Source: Pseudomonas viridiflava
GTDB lineage: Bacteria; Pseudomonadota; Gammaproteobacteria; Pseudomonadales; Pseudomonadaceae
Length of the DNA stretch: 64,000 bases
Direction of reading: 5' to 3'
Assembly: GCF_900590885.1 (NCBI RefSeq)
Contig: NZ_UUON01000024.1
Span: forward strand, 434,001 to 498,000
The number at the start of each line of letters is the position of its first letter. Positions within the stretch are counted from its first letter, which is position 1. Below, one piece after another: positions 36,574-44,796 of the stretch. The notes beneath the pieces are model-generated. The model was not told the DNA's origin and ran no database searches. It saw only the letters and a program-made list of their open reading frames with translations. Made by a program: the position numbers and the translations under genes.

Positions 36574-37389
36574 TCAGTTTTTAACGGCCTGCGCCTTGGC
36601 GCGCATCTTGTCCGCCATGCTGGTCATCTCGTCGTACAGCAACTGCGGATTTTTCTGCTTCAAGGCCCAGGCCATGCGCCCTTGCTCATGGGGCAGGATC
36701 ATGAATTCCCCTTCCGCCACGCGCTGATAGATGTAATCGGCGATGTCCGCCGCCGAAATCGGCGAGCTTTCGAGCAACTTGCCGACTTGCGCCTTCATCG
36801 CCGGGGTGGGCCCACGGAATGAATCCAGCAGGTTGGTCTGGAAGAACGACGGGCAGACCACGTGCACCCCGACTTCCTGCTGCTTGAGCTCCACCAGCAA
36901 ACTCTCCGACAACGCCACCACGCCAGCCTTGGCCACGTTGTAGTTGCTCATGGCCGGGCCCTGCATCAGCGCCGCCATGGAGGCGATGTTGATGATGCGG
37001 CCCTTGCTCTGTTCCAACAGCGGCAGGAACGCCTTGCAGCCCTTGACCACACCCATGAGGTTGATCGCGATCTGCCAGTCCCAATCCTCCAGGGACAGCT
37101 CGGCGAAGAACCCGCCCGAGGCCACGCCGGCGTTGTTGACGATCACATCGATGCCGCCCAATTTGACCTCGCAAGCCTGGGCAAACGCGGTGAGCTGGCT
37201 GTAGTCGCGTACGTCACAGCGCTGGGTGAAACCATCGCCGCCAGCTTCGCGCACCAACCTCAGGGTTTCCTGCAAGCCCGGCTCGCTGACGTCCGACAAG
37301 GCCAACTGCCAACCCTCACGGGCCCAGCGCAGAGCGATTTCACGACCCAGGCCGGACCCGGCGCCAGTGATCATCATGCGATTTTGCAT
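36574..37389 (-). CDS. SDR family NAD(P)-dependent oxidoreductase
   Basis: The 271-residue product is a classical short-chain dehydrogenase. It has the cofactor loop TGAGSGLG at residues 8-15, an acidic residue after strand 2 (LSDVSEPG), NNAG near residue 86 and the catalytic Ser/Tyr/Lys in IASMAALM and YNVAKAG. The C-terminal part (AWALKQKNPQLLYDEMTSMADKM) is longer than in the simplest members. The substrate is unknown; related proteins act on fatty acyl or quinone-like carbonyls. It is transcribed alone toward csrA. Confidence 0.9.
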   Translation of the reverse strand: MQNRMMITGAGSGLGREIALRWAREGWQLALSDVSEPGLQETLRLVREAGGDGFTQRCDVRDYSQLTAFAQACEVKLGGIDVIVNNAGVASGGFFAELSLEDWDWQIAINLMGVVKGCKAFLPLLEQSKGRIINIASMAALMQGPAMSNYNVAKAGVVALSESLLVELKQQEVGVHVVCPSFFQTNLLDSFRGPTPAMKAQVGKLLESSPISAADIADYIYQRVAEGEFMILPHEQGRMAWALKQKNPQLLYDEMTSMADKMRAKAQAVKN

Positions 37390-37719
37390 AAGAGGTAGCC
37401 TTGTGGTTCACAGAAGAAGTGACCGGCAGTGTAGCGAAGGTTTTTCCTGCACCCACGCACCATCAGACTGATGAATGCCCCAGGCAAACCGCAGGCCGGG
37501 TCGGATGCGCGCCTATAGCCTAAGTTCAATCTTTTTCAACTAAGTTGAAGGGTTTGCGAACGCATTAAAAGAAATAAGCCTGTTTGCGAAATGCTTTAAA
37601 AAAACACGGAATTTTTTACCCGGCCGTACAGTCGGAGTTGTTAAGGCGTGCGCAATTAATGAGCGGCCGCTAACGTTAAACCATCAGTCCTTGCACAAGG
37701 CCTATAAGGAAATAAAACC
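37390..37719. promoter_or_regulatory. Intergenic region upstream of the DUF3309 gene: 15-bp palindrome and ECF-like promoter
   Basis: The 330-base gap is AT-rich in its right half. It holds a perfect palindrome, TTCAACT-A-AGTTGAA (37535-37549). It also holds GAATTT (37609-37614) and TCGGA (37632-37636) spaced by 17 bases, close to the AlgU/RpoE consensus GAACTT-N16/17-TCTGA with one mismatch in each box. That would give a 5' UTR near 75 bases for the gene at 37720. I see no ORF with a ribosome site in the rest. Confidence 0.4.
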
Positions 37720-37872
37720 ATGAGCCTCATTCTGATTATCATCCTGATCCTGCTGCTGGTCGGCGGTCTTCCAGTGTTCCCGCACTCGCGTAACTGGGGT
37801 TACGGCCCGTCGGGTATCCTCGGTGTTGTACTGGTGGTACTGCTGGTCCTGTTGTTGCTCGGTCGGATATAA
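37720..37872 (+). CDS. DUF3309 family small membrane protein
   Basis: A 50-residue protein, MSLILIIILILLLVGGLPVF followed by PHSRNWGYGPSGILGVVLVV and a short Leu-rich end. It has two hydrophobic helices around a polar HSRNWGYGPSG turn, the DUF3309 pattern. AAGGA lies 9 bases before the ATG. The family is common in proteobacteria and often stress-induced; no molecular function is known. A strong terminator follows directly. The gene has its own promoter region (37390-37719) and appears monocistronic. Confidence 0.9.
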   Translation: MSLILIIILILLLVGGLPVFPHSRNWGYGPSGILGVVLVVLLVLLLLGRI

Positions 37873-37882
37873 CCGACGCATA

Positions 37883-37911
37883 AAAAAAGAGGCCTTATAG
37901 GCCTCTTTTTT
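37883..37911. terminator. Bidirectional rho-independent terminator
   Basis: AAAAAAGAGGCC (37883-37894) pairs with GGCCTCTTTTTT (37900-37911) around a five-base TTATA loop. It has T runs in both directions and serves both the DUF3309 gene and the convergent LTA-synthase-like gene. Confidence 0.95.
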
Positions 37912-37923
37912 ATTGCCGGTTAA

Positions 37924-40011
37924 TTAGTCCGGCTTGCCGTTTACAACGCCGGCGGTGTTATCCAACAGGCTCTTGGTAGCCGTCTGCAGGAACGACTCGA
38001 GTTTCTGCTTCAACGCGGCTTCGTCCGGCGATTCTGGAATCACTTTACCGGTCGGGTTGGCGCCCAGTTCGTATTCCCACAACTTCGGTGGCATTTCCTT
38101 GGGCAATACCAGGATGCGGTCTGCGGTAACCAGCGCAACGGTCTGGTCGCTGCCCGACGGCTTGATTACGCCAAAGCCTTTGTCGCCTTCCGGCAGGTTC
38201 AGCAGGTCGCGGCCCCAGCACTGGTGCAGGGTATCGCCACCGAGGCGGCCCATGATGGTCGGCACGATATCGATCTGCGTACCCACGGTGTGGTCCCGCT
38301 CGCCGAACTTCTCCTGCATGCCCGGCGCAATCATCAGCATCGGCACGTTGAAGCGGCCCAGGTCCATCTCGGTGATCTGCTGTTCGTTGCCGAAGCCGTG
38401 GTCGCCCACGATCACGAACAGGGTTTCCTTGAAGTACGGTTCCTTGCGGGCCTTTTCAAAGAACTGGCCCAAGGCCCAGTCGGAGTAGCGCATGGCCGTC
38501 AAATGCTCGTTGAGGCTGCCACGGTCGGTGACTTTCTCGACCGGCAATGGCGTCGGCAACGCGTACGGCGTGTGGTTGGACAGGGTTTGCAGCAGGGCGT
38601 AGAACGGCTTGCCGCCTTCGCGGGCTTTCAACTCTTCCAGGCCACGGTTGAACATGTCCTGGTCGGACACGCCCCACGTCGGGTCGGAGAACACCGGGTC
38701 GACGAAATCGTTACGGCCGATGAAGTTGGTCATGCCCTGGTTGCTGAAGAAGCCCGACTGGTTGTCCCAGGCGAAGTCGCCGTTGTAGACATACACGTCG
38801 TTGAAATCACGCGCGCTGAGCAGCTGCGGCAGGCCCGACAGCTTGTGGCTGCCTTCCGGAGTCTGCATCAGGTATTCGAAGCCCGGCAGGTTCGGGAAGC
38901 AGGCCATGGTGGCAAACATACCCTGGTGGGTGTGGGTGCCGTTGGAGAAGAAGCGGTCGAACAGCAAGCCTTCCTTGGACAGTTTGTCGAAGTACGGCGT
39001 GATGTTGCCCGGGCGGCCCAATGCACCGACCGAGTGGCCGGCGAAGCTTTCCATCAGGATGACCACGACGTTCTTGATCGGCAGCGTCTTCTCGGCCGGT
39101 GGCGTGTAGTCACGGCGCACGGCGGCGATATCGGTGTCCACCAGCTTCTCTTGCGGCAACACCAGCATGTCGCGCACGGTCTGGGTGGCCAGCGGTTGGT
39201 CGAGAGTGGCTTTCCAGACGTTCGAACGGTCTTCACCGAAGCGCGCCTTGGCCGCGCCGATCAGCGACAAGGTGCCATTGAGGCCCAGCTGGTTGGCGAA
39301 GTTGGAGTCGGTGGTGTACACGTCACCCCAACGCAGCGGCGGGCCCTGGCGCAGGGTGCCACGCGCGGCAACCACGGCGATCAGCAGGCAGACCACGAAT
39401 ACCGCGATGCGGCTGTACCACGGCGCAACCTGGCGCGTGCCGATGCTGCCGCCGCTGAACGGGCCGCGCGGGCGGGTGGCGCGGTCGGCGCCTTTGAACG
39501 CGATGCTCAGGATCAGCGTACCCACGGCCCAGGCCAGCAGGTAGCGCACCACCGGGAAACCGTACCAGAGCATGCTCATCACGGTTTTCGGGTCTTCCTT
39601 CACGTACTGGAACACCAGGCCGTTGAGGCGCTGGTGGAACTCGCGGTAGAAGTCCATTTCCATCAGGCCCAGGAACAGGGCGATGCTGGACGCAAGGGTC
39701 AGCCAGAACCGGAAGAAGCCACGCGCGGCCATGGCCCGTACGCTGAACAGTGCCAGCAGCAGCGGGATCAGCAGGTACACCACCAGGCGGATATCCAGGC
39801 GCAGGCCGTTGGCGAACGCTTCCAGGAAGGTCGAGGCCGGCGTGTCGAGGATCATCTCGCGGTTGTACACCAGCAGCGCCAGGCGCAGCAGGGAGAACAT
39901 CACCATCATGACCAGTGCGCAGAGCAGCGTGTACGCCAGATGGGATTTGACGGTCGGTTGCAGCAGGCGATTAGAAGCTCGCTGCTGACTCAGGGCGTCC
40001 GGGTTTGCCAT
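37924..40011 (-). CDS. LTA synthase family / phosphoglycerol transferase-like membrane sulfatase-fold enzyme
   Basis: The 695-residue protein has about five N-terminal membrane helices (residues 20-200) and then a large periplasmic alkaline-phosphatase-fold domain. Metal-site features are visible: ILMESFAGHS near residue 317, the catalytic Thr region FFSNGTHTHQGMFAT near residue 355, and VIVGDHGFGNE near residue 540 (Asp-His ligands). Gram-negative members move phosphoglycerol or phosphoethanolamine groups onto glycans or lipids (OpgB- or EptA-like roles). The exact donor and acceptor cannot be told. It stands alone, with the shared terminator downstream. Confidence 0.9.
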   Translation of the reverse strand: MANPDALSQQRASNRLLQPTVKSHLAYTLLCALVMMVMFSLLRLALLVYNREMILDTPASTFLEAFANGLRLDIRLVVYLLIPLLLALFSVRAMAARGFFRFWLTLASSIALFLGLMEMDFYREFHQRLNGLVFQYVKEDPKTVMSMLWYGFPVVRYLLAWAVGTLILSIAFKGADRATRPRGPFSGGSIGTRQVAPWYSRIAVFVVCLLIAVVAARGTLRQGPPLRWGDVYTTDSNFANQLGLNGTLSLIGAAKARFGEDRSNVWKATLDQPLATQTVRDMLVLPQEKLVDTDIAAVRRDYTPPAEKTLPIKNVVVILMESFAGHSVGALGRPGNITPYFDKLSKEGLLFDRFFSNGTHTHQGMFATMACFPNLPGFEYLMQTPEGSHKLSGLPQLLSARDFNDVYVYNGDFAWDNQSGFFSNQGMTNFIGRNDFVDPVFSDPTWGVSDQDMFNRGLEELKAREGGKPFYALLQTLSNHTPYALPTPLPVEKVTDRGSLNEHLTAMRYSDWALGQFFEKARKEPYFKETLFVIVGDHGFGNEQQITEMDLGRFNVPMLMIAPGMQEKFGERDHTVGTQIDIVPTIMGRLGGDTLHQCWGRDLLNLPEGDKGFGVIKPSGSDQTVALVTADRILVLPKEMPPKLWEYELGANPTGKVIPESPDEAALKQKLESFLQTATKSLLDNTAGVVNGKPD

Positions 40012-40343
40012 GTCGTTTCAGGACCCATTGGAAGTTTAAGTGACGAAAAATCGCGGTGGCGCGAATGGTGCCCGATCAGTCACAGCAAGGCTATTAATTA
40101 CTGAACGAGCACCGCTGCACCGCCTTTAATGGCAGGCAGGTATAGCCGGCGAATTGTCTTGGATGGGATGTGAAAATTATGTGCAGCGAATATTTCGATA
40201 CACAAATCCCCCAGACACCTGAAAACCAAATGTGGGAGAGGGCTTGCCCCCGATAGCGGTGTGTCAGTGCCAGATGAGTGGCTGATACACCGCTATCGGG
40301 GGCAAGCCCCCTCCCACATTTACTGTGTCTACTCCAGGCTGGA
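40012..40343. other. Intergenic region with LTA-synthase promoter side and a REPIN
   Basis: This 332-base gap holds the 5' region of the LTA-synthase-like gene (AT-rich near 40085-40200) and a full REPIN (separate entry). I see no further gene. Confidence 0.6.
40228..40321. repeat. REPIN (inverted REP doublet)
   Basis: AAATGTGGGAGAGGGCTTGC begins the left arm, and GGGGGCAAGCCCCCTCCCAC lies in the right arm. Including the inner GATAGCGGTGT/ACACCGCTATC parts, the arms are nearly complementary over about 35 bases around a 24-base centre. The left arm has one GGGAGAGGG deviation from the standard GGGAGGGGG. Confidence 0.9.
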
Positions 40344-40535
40344 TCAGATCCGCACGTTACCGCGCGGCCCGGCGATCGCCCAGATGATCAGGCCCAGCAC
40401 CGGCAGCAACAGGATCAGCAGGATCCACAACACCTTGGCGCCCGTGCTGGCGCCACTTTTGAACACATTGATGATTGCCCAGATATCCAGCGCGAGGATG
40501 ATCAGGCCGATCAAGCCGTTAAAGGTGGAACCCAT
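40344..40535 (-). CDS. Small membrane protein with PLDc_N (phospholipase D N-terminal) domain
   Basis: The 63-residue product (MGSTFNGLIGLIILALDIWA, then INVFKSGASTGAKVLWILLILLLPVLGLIIWAIAGPR) has two hydrophobic helices and the PLDc_N signature K.LW.....LPVLG...W...GPR that normally precedes cardiolipin synthases. No catalytic HKD domain follows, so it is a stand-alone member. ATG 40535 has AGGAG upstream. The function of the free domain is unknown. Confidence 0.85.
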   Translation of the reverse strand: MGSTFNGLIGLIILALDIWAIINVFKSGASTGAKVLWILLILLLPVLGLIIWAIAGPRGNVRI

Positions 40536-40602
40536 GGTGTCGCTCCTAAGTGAGGGCATGCCCTTGTAGGATAGTCAGCCCTGGCCGGGGTTCCGTTTTA
40601 TT

Positions 40603-41133
40603 TCAGACGTGGACCGCCACCTTCAGCGCTTCCAGCGAGGGTTCAGCCTTGATGCCGACTTCGGCGCACAGTTCCAGCACGCGCGGCAGGTCGTTGCCGT
40701 AGACCAGCACGGCCTGGATCTCGTCATCCAGCAACTGGCTGAAGTTGAGCAGCACGTAGCCGCCGTCTTCCGGGCTCAGGGCGCTCATCTGGATCTGGAT
40801 GCGATTGAGCGCGGTGAGGTCTTCGGTCTTGGCCAGTTGCTTGGGCTTGAGGTTGAACGCCACGCCCGGGCCGAACGAGGCGACGATCTGCGCGAACAGA
40901 TCGCCATAGGTGTCGGCCTGGAACAGCACCGTCTCCGGCAGGCTGCCGACTACCACCCACTCGCCCAGCGGGATCGGGAAGCTGTCGTCGTAGTTGATAT
41001 CCGGGTTGGCCGCCAGAAACGCTGCCGGGTCGGCGTAGGCCTGGGCGGCTTCTTCGGCGATGCGCGCCACCTCGTCTGCGCCCATGACCCCGGCGCTGAT
41101 TTTGCTGATAAGTTCGACGAGGGCAGTTTTCAT
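40603..41133 (-). CDS. Conserved protein of unknown function
   Basis: This 176-residue soluble, acidic protein starts MKTALVELISKISAGVMGAD and has no signal peptide. I do not recognise a named domain. It is helical at the start (DEVARIAEEAAQAYADPAAF), then mixed, with the segment VLFQADTYGDLFAQIVASFGPG and a C-terminal VLELCAEVGIKAEPSLEAL. It lies 41 bases after an ankyrin-repeat gene on the same strand and is probably co-transcribed, so the two may act together. Confidence 0.75.
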   Translation of the reverse strand: MKTALVELISKISAGVMGADEVARIAEEAAQAYADPAAFLAANPDINYDDSFPIPLGEWVVVGSLPETVLFQADTYGDLFAQIVASFGPGVAFNLKPKQLAKTEDLTALNRIQIQMSALSPEDGGYVLLNFSQLLDDEIQAVLVYGNDLPRVLELCAEVGIKAEPSLEALKVAVHV

Positions 41134-41174
41134 GGGGTGATCCTGTAGCGGGCTGGTTTTTGAGGGCGCAAAGC

Positions 41175-41690
41175 CTACACCAGTTTCTGCAACTGCGCCG
41201 CCGTATCCGCCGCGCCCATGGTCTGCGCAGCGGCCAAGGCGGTCGCGCCCTGGGCATCGGTAGCCTTGGGGTTGGCGCCCTGGCTGAGCAGGTACTCGAC
41301 CATTTCCACGCGGTTGAACATCGCCGCCAGCATCAACGCGGTACGGCCGTCGGAGGATGCGCCATCGACCGGCACACCACCGTCGATCAACGCCTTGACC
41401 ACATTCAGGCTGCCCTTGAATGCGGCACCGGCAATCGGCAACTGGTTCTTGTCGTTGGCGATCAACGGGTCGGCCTTGAATTCCAGCAGTACTTTTACCG
41501 CCTCGACATGACCGTGGTAGGCCGCGAGCATCAGCAAGGTGTCGCCATTGTGGTTGCGGAAGTTGGCGGGCAAGCCCTTGGCCAGCAGCGCTGCGAGCAT
41601 CGCCGCGTCGCCACGACGGGCCACGTCGAAGACCTGCTCGGCAAATTCGGCGGCTTCGTCATCGGTCATTTGTTTAGGCTGGTCTGACAT
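41175..41690 (-). CDS. Ankyrin repeat domain protein
   Basis: The 171-residue product is built of ankyrin repeats: NHNGDTLLMLAAYHGHVEAV, then NDKNQLPIAGAAFKGSLNVV, SSDGRTALMLAAMFNRVEMV and DAQGATALAAAQ. Each has the G-TAL--AA-----E-V pattern. An acidic helix (TDDEAAEFAEQVFDVARRGD) precedes them. No signal peptide is seen. In pseudomonads such small ankyrin proteins are mostly cytoplasmic partners; catalase-linked AnkB is one example, but no catalase gene is nearby. ATG 41690 has AAGGAGC upstream. Confidence 0.92.
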   Translation of the reverse strand: MSDQPKQMTDDEAAEFAEQVFDVARRGDAAMLAALLAKGLPANFRNHNGDTLLMLAAYHGHVEAVKVLLEFKADPLIANDKNQLPIAGAAFKGSLNVVKALIDGGVPVDGASSDGRTALMLAAMFNRVEMVEYLLSQGANPKATDAQGATALAAAQTMGAADTAAQLQKLV

Positions 41691-41784
41691 GTGGGGCTCC
41701 TTTGCGAATACTGAATAGGCGCCAGTGTCGCGAGGGAGTTCCCACCTGTCATGGTTTTTTTGCCAAAAGCCCTTATAGGCAGAA

Positions 41785-43611
41785 TCAATAGCGGAACTGC
41801 CCGCCCTGGATCTGCGCCAGCAGTTGTCCGGTGACCGGCACATAGCAGTCCGACCCCGGTAGCCAGGCGTAGACCGGGTCATTGCCGGCCTTGGCCGGGT
41901 CGAACGCCTCTTCCTTGAGTTTGACTTTCTGGTACTTGAAGGTGCCGGTGGTTTCCATCTTCACCTTGACCCGCAGAAACAGCGGCACCGCATAGTGCGG
42001 CAACTGGCCGTGGGCAAACTGCAGCAACTCGCGCATGTCCAGGGCCGCCAGGGACTCGGTCGGGGTAATCGCGACCATGCCCGCGCGGCCGTTGGTGTTG
42101 TCGATCTCGACACCATAGGCCACCACTTCGGCGATCTGCGGGTGTTGCAGCAGCACATTCTCGACCTCGGTGGTGGAGACGTTCTCGCCCTTCCAGCGAT
42201 AGGTGTCGCCCAGCCGATCAACAAATTGCGCATGGCCGAAGCCGATGCTGCGCAACAGGTCGCCGGTGTTGAAGTAGCGGTCGCCCTTTTCAAATACGTC
42301 GGTGAGGATCACCTTGCGGTTCTTTTCCGGGTCGGTGTAGCCGTCGAAGGGCGACTTCTCATCGATCCTCGCCAGCAACAGGCCCTGCCCGCCGGTTTGC
42401 ACCTTGCGCATAAAGCCATCGTCGCCGCGAATCGGCTCGCCGCCGCCATGGTCGTAGTCCACCAGCGCCCAGTGCTGCAGGCAGAAGCCGATGGTGTTGT
42501 CGAAATTCAGTACGTTGGTAAACCCGATGTTGCCGTCACTGGCCGCGTACAACTCGCAGACATGCTCCACCCCATAACGCGCCTTGAACTGTGCCCACAC
42601 GCCGGGGCGCAGTCCGTTGCCGACCATCTTGGTCACGCGGTTATCGCGGTCGTTGTCGGCGACAGGCTGGTCGAGCAGGTAGCGGCACAGCTCACCGACA
42701 TAGCCGAGGGTGGTCGCCTTGAATGTCCGTGCATCGTCCCAGAACTGGCTGGCGCTGAACTTGCGGCGAATGGCGAAGCCTGATGCGCCCACAATCGCCG
42801 AGCCCCAACACACGCACAGGCCGGTGGCGTGGTACAGCGGCAAGGTGCAATACAGAACATCGTCCGGGCCCATGTCCAGGGCGATGCTGCCGAAACTCAC
42901 GGCGGTCTTGGTCCAGCGCCCGTGTTTCATGATGCCGGCCTTGGGCAGGCCGGTAGTGCCGGAGGTGTAGATATAGAAGCACGGGTCGTTGAAGTAGATC
43001 TGCGCGGTGCTGGCGGGGTTGTCCGGCGAGCATTCGGCACTGGCGGCGATCAAATCGATATAGCCCTCGGGCACCGCAGCGGCCTGCTGGTCGCCGACAA
43101 ACCAGCTGCGCTGCGCCGGGATCCGTACCTGGTCGCGCACGGCGTCATAGGCGGTTACCAATTCCGCGCCCACCACAATGGCCACCGGGTTGACCAGATT
43201 GAGGCTGTGCACCAGCGCGTTTTGGGTTTGCGCGGTATTGAGCATCGCGCAGATGCCGCCCAGCTTGGCCACGGCCAATACGCTCAGGAGCAATTCGGGG
43301 CGGTTCTCGATAAACAGCGCCACCACGTCGCCCTTGCCGATGCCTTGGGCCTGCAGATGATGGGCAAGGCGGTTGGCGCGCTGGTTGGCTTCGCGGTAGC
43401 TGATCACCTGGTCGGCGTAGAGCAACGCGGCGCCGTCCGGATTGCGCAGCGTGGCTTGCTCAAAGTGCCAGCCCAGCCCGCAAGGCTGGGCCGGGTCCGT
43501 GACGTTGGCGGCACGCATGCCGCGCAACACCCGTGGCAACGCGCGAACGATGGCGGGCACCTTACGCAGCACCTTGCCCCAGGTGATCATGTCGTCTTGG
43601 GAGTGGCTCAT
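41785..43611 (-). CDS. Long-chain fatty acyl-CoA synthetase (FATP-like)
   Basis: The 608-residue AMP-binding enzyme has the P-loop-like core YIYTSGTTGLPKAGIMKH near residue 212, the motif LYAASDGNIGF near residue 360 and FNTGDLLRSIGFGHAQFVDRLGDTYRWKGENVSTTEVEN near residues 445-485. The last matches the FATP/very-long-chain acyl-CoA synthetase group more than FadD. It activates fatty acids to acyl-CoA via acyl-AMP. It is divergent from the DUF3509 gene across a 355-base regulatory gap. Confidence 0.92.
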   Translation of the reverse strand: MSHSQDDMITWGKVLRKVPAIVRALPRVLRGMRAANVTDPAQPCGLGWHFEQATLRNPDGAALLYADQVISYREANQRANRLAHHLQAQGIGKGDVVALFIENRPELLLSVLAVAKLGGICAMLNTAQTQNALVHSLNLVNPVAIVVGAELVTAYDAVRDQVRIPAQRSWFVGDQQAAAVPEGYIDLIAASAECSPDNPASTAQIYFNDPCFYIYTSGTTGLPKAGIMKHGRWTKTAVSFGSIALDMGPDDVLYCTLPLYHATGLCVCWGSAIVGASGFAIRRKFSASQFWDDARTFKATTLGYVGELCRYLLDQPVADNDRDNRVTKMVGNGLRPGVWAQFKARYGVEHVCELYAASDGNIGFTNVLNFDNTIGFCLQHWALVDYDHGGGEPIRGDDGFMRKVQTGGQGLLLARIDEKSPFDGYTDPEKNRKVILTDVFEKGDRYFNTGDLLRSIGFGHAQFVDRLGDTYRWKGENVSTTEVENVLLQHPQIAEVVAYGVEIDNTNGRAGMVAITPTESLAALDMRELLQFAHGQLPHYAVPLFLRVKVKMETTGTFKYQKVKLKEEAFDPAKAGNDPVYAWLPGSDCYVPVTGQLLAQIQGGQFRY

Positions 43612-43966
43612 GGAGGAACGTCCTTTTTCTTATTCTTCGTATGCCTGGCAGGAAAGTACGCCAGCCCTTCTTGGGCTGTACACGCGGGATTTGAAATGTT
43701 TTGTATCCCGGCTGGTGATCCGCTGAAAAAGGGAATTTCACGCTATGCCGGCAGTCTCTAGCAATAACGGCATGCCGCTTTTGCCAGGCCGAGCAGCGCA
43801 AAATGCAGGATGCATGATGGCCATTCATGCAAATTGCACGAAATCGAAAATCAGGTAATTTTTCAAGCCATTGATTTATAAGATATTTTTTATAAATCAA
43901 TAGCTGGCACAATCACTGCACCTATCACTCCATGCTTGCCAACTTGAGCCAACGGAGCTGATAGAC
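43612..43966. promoter_or_regulatory. Regulatory region: perfect 12-bp inverted repeat and sigma-54-type promoter for the DUF3509 gene
   Basis: ATTGATTTATAA (43870-43881) and TTATAAATCAAT (43890-43901) form a perfect inverted repeat with an 8-base AT-rich spacer. Immediately after it, TGGCAC (43905-43910) and CTGCA (43916-43920) match the sigma-54 -24/-12 consensus TGGCACG-N4-TTGCA in sequence and spacing. The predicted start is near 43931, 36 bases before the ATG. No ORF with a ribosome site is seen in the rest of this gap. Confidence 0.55.
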
Positions 43967-44245
43967 ATGAGCCTGATCCAAGATAAATTCGCTTCAGTAT
44001 TCTCCCAATACGACGTCACCACTCAGCCACGCCCGGACGGCGGCATCCTGTTGACCTTGCGCAACAGCGAAGGCAAGCAGGTCAAGCGTTCGATTTCGTA
44101 CCAACAACTGCACACTGCCGATCAGCTCACTTGGGTGATCAGCGCCATTCGCCGCGACCTGGCCGAACAAGCCAGCGAGTTGCCGCAGATTTCCATGCTG
44201 CAAAGCCAGAACCGCTTTGCGTTGCCGACCTACCACTCGGCTTGA
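43967..44245 (+). CDS. DUF3509 domain-containing protein
   Basis: The 92-residue protein (MSLIQDKFASVFSQYDVTTQ at the start) has the DUF3509 pattern with GGILLTLRNSEGKQVKRSIS and the helix QLTWVISAIRRDLAEQASEL. It is small, soluble and found mainly in pseudomonads; no function is known. GGAG lies 9 bases before the ATG. The upstream sigma-54-type promoter and inverted repeat suggest control by an enhancer-binding protein. A strong terminator shared with the convergent LuxR-type gene follows. Confidence 0.88.
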   Translation: MSLIQDKFASVFSQYDVTTQPRPDGGILLTLRNSEGKQVKRSISYQQLHTADQLTWVISAIRRDLAEQASELPQISMLQSQNRFALPTYHSA

Positions 44246-44258
44246 ATTAACCCAATAG

Positions 44259-44297
44259 AAAAGGGCCGCGACGCCGTTGAGTGTCGCGGCCCTTTTT
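44259..44297. terminator. Bidirectional rho-independent terminator
   Basis: AAAAGGGCCGCGAC (44259-44272) pairs with GTCGCGGCCCTTTT (44283-44296) around a 10-base loop, with T runs on both sides. It lies between the convergent DUF3509 and LuxR-type genes. Confidence 0.95.
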
Positions 44298-44317
44298 AAT
44301 GGGCTCGGTTTATGTGC

Positions 44318-44587
44318 TTAGCACAACCCTAGACGTGCCGCCTCATTCAGGGCCTGTACGCGGTTGTTGACTTCCAGCTTGCCGTAGATGTTACGCAAGT
44401 GGAATTTCACCGTGGCCTCTGAGGTGGCTCGTATCTGGCTGATCTCCCAAACCGTCTTGCCCTCCGAAACCCAGTGCAGTATTTCCAGCTCCGAGGGAGT
44501 CAGGGGTTTGCCGCACAAACTCAGGCGTCTTCTGAGCGTGTTGGGTACGGAATACGCTGTCGCAAAAGATTCCTTTGGGCCTCTCAT
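44318..44587 (-). CDS. Stand-alone LuxR-type helix-turn-helix regulator
   Basis: The 89-residue product consists almost only of a LuxR/GerE DNA-binding domain: LTPSELEILHWVSEGKTVWE, then IRATSEATVKFHLRNIYGKLEVNNRVQALNEA. All conserved positions of the recognition helix (T-KFHL-NIY-KL-V-NR-QA) are present. There is no receiver or autoinducer domain; about 28 residues precede the HTH. ATG 44587 has GGAGAG upstream. Such orphan domains often co-regulate with other LuxR proteins. Its targets are unknown. Confidence 0.88.
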   Translation of the reverse strand: MRGPKESFATAYSVPNTLRRRLSLCGKPLTPSELEILHWVSEGKTVWEISQIRATSEATVKFHLRNIYGKLEVNNRVQALNEAARLGLC

Positions 44588-44796
44588 CAGTTTCTCTCCT
44601 TTTAATGGCTGACGACCTACCACCCTTCGGATTCCTCCTATTGACAGGTGATATAAACGTTGACCAAAAGAGAGTTACATAACGAATGGCATTAAGGCCC
44701 CGCCCTCCGAATAATCAGCCGGGCCCTACGAGAGTTTGGGCTTCTTCCCACAACAACTTCCAACGCATCCGGCTTGAAGTTTTCAGTACGCCGCGA

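Noticed and set aside
38224..40104. A 626-codon plus-strand frame over the LTA-synthase-like gene
   Set aside because: The reverse strand encodes a recognisable enzyme with metal-site motifs; the plus frame is low-complexity Gln/His/Arg/Val-rich.
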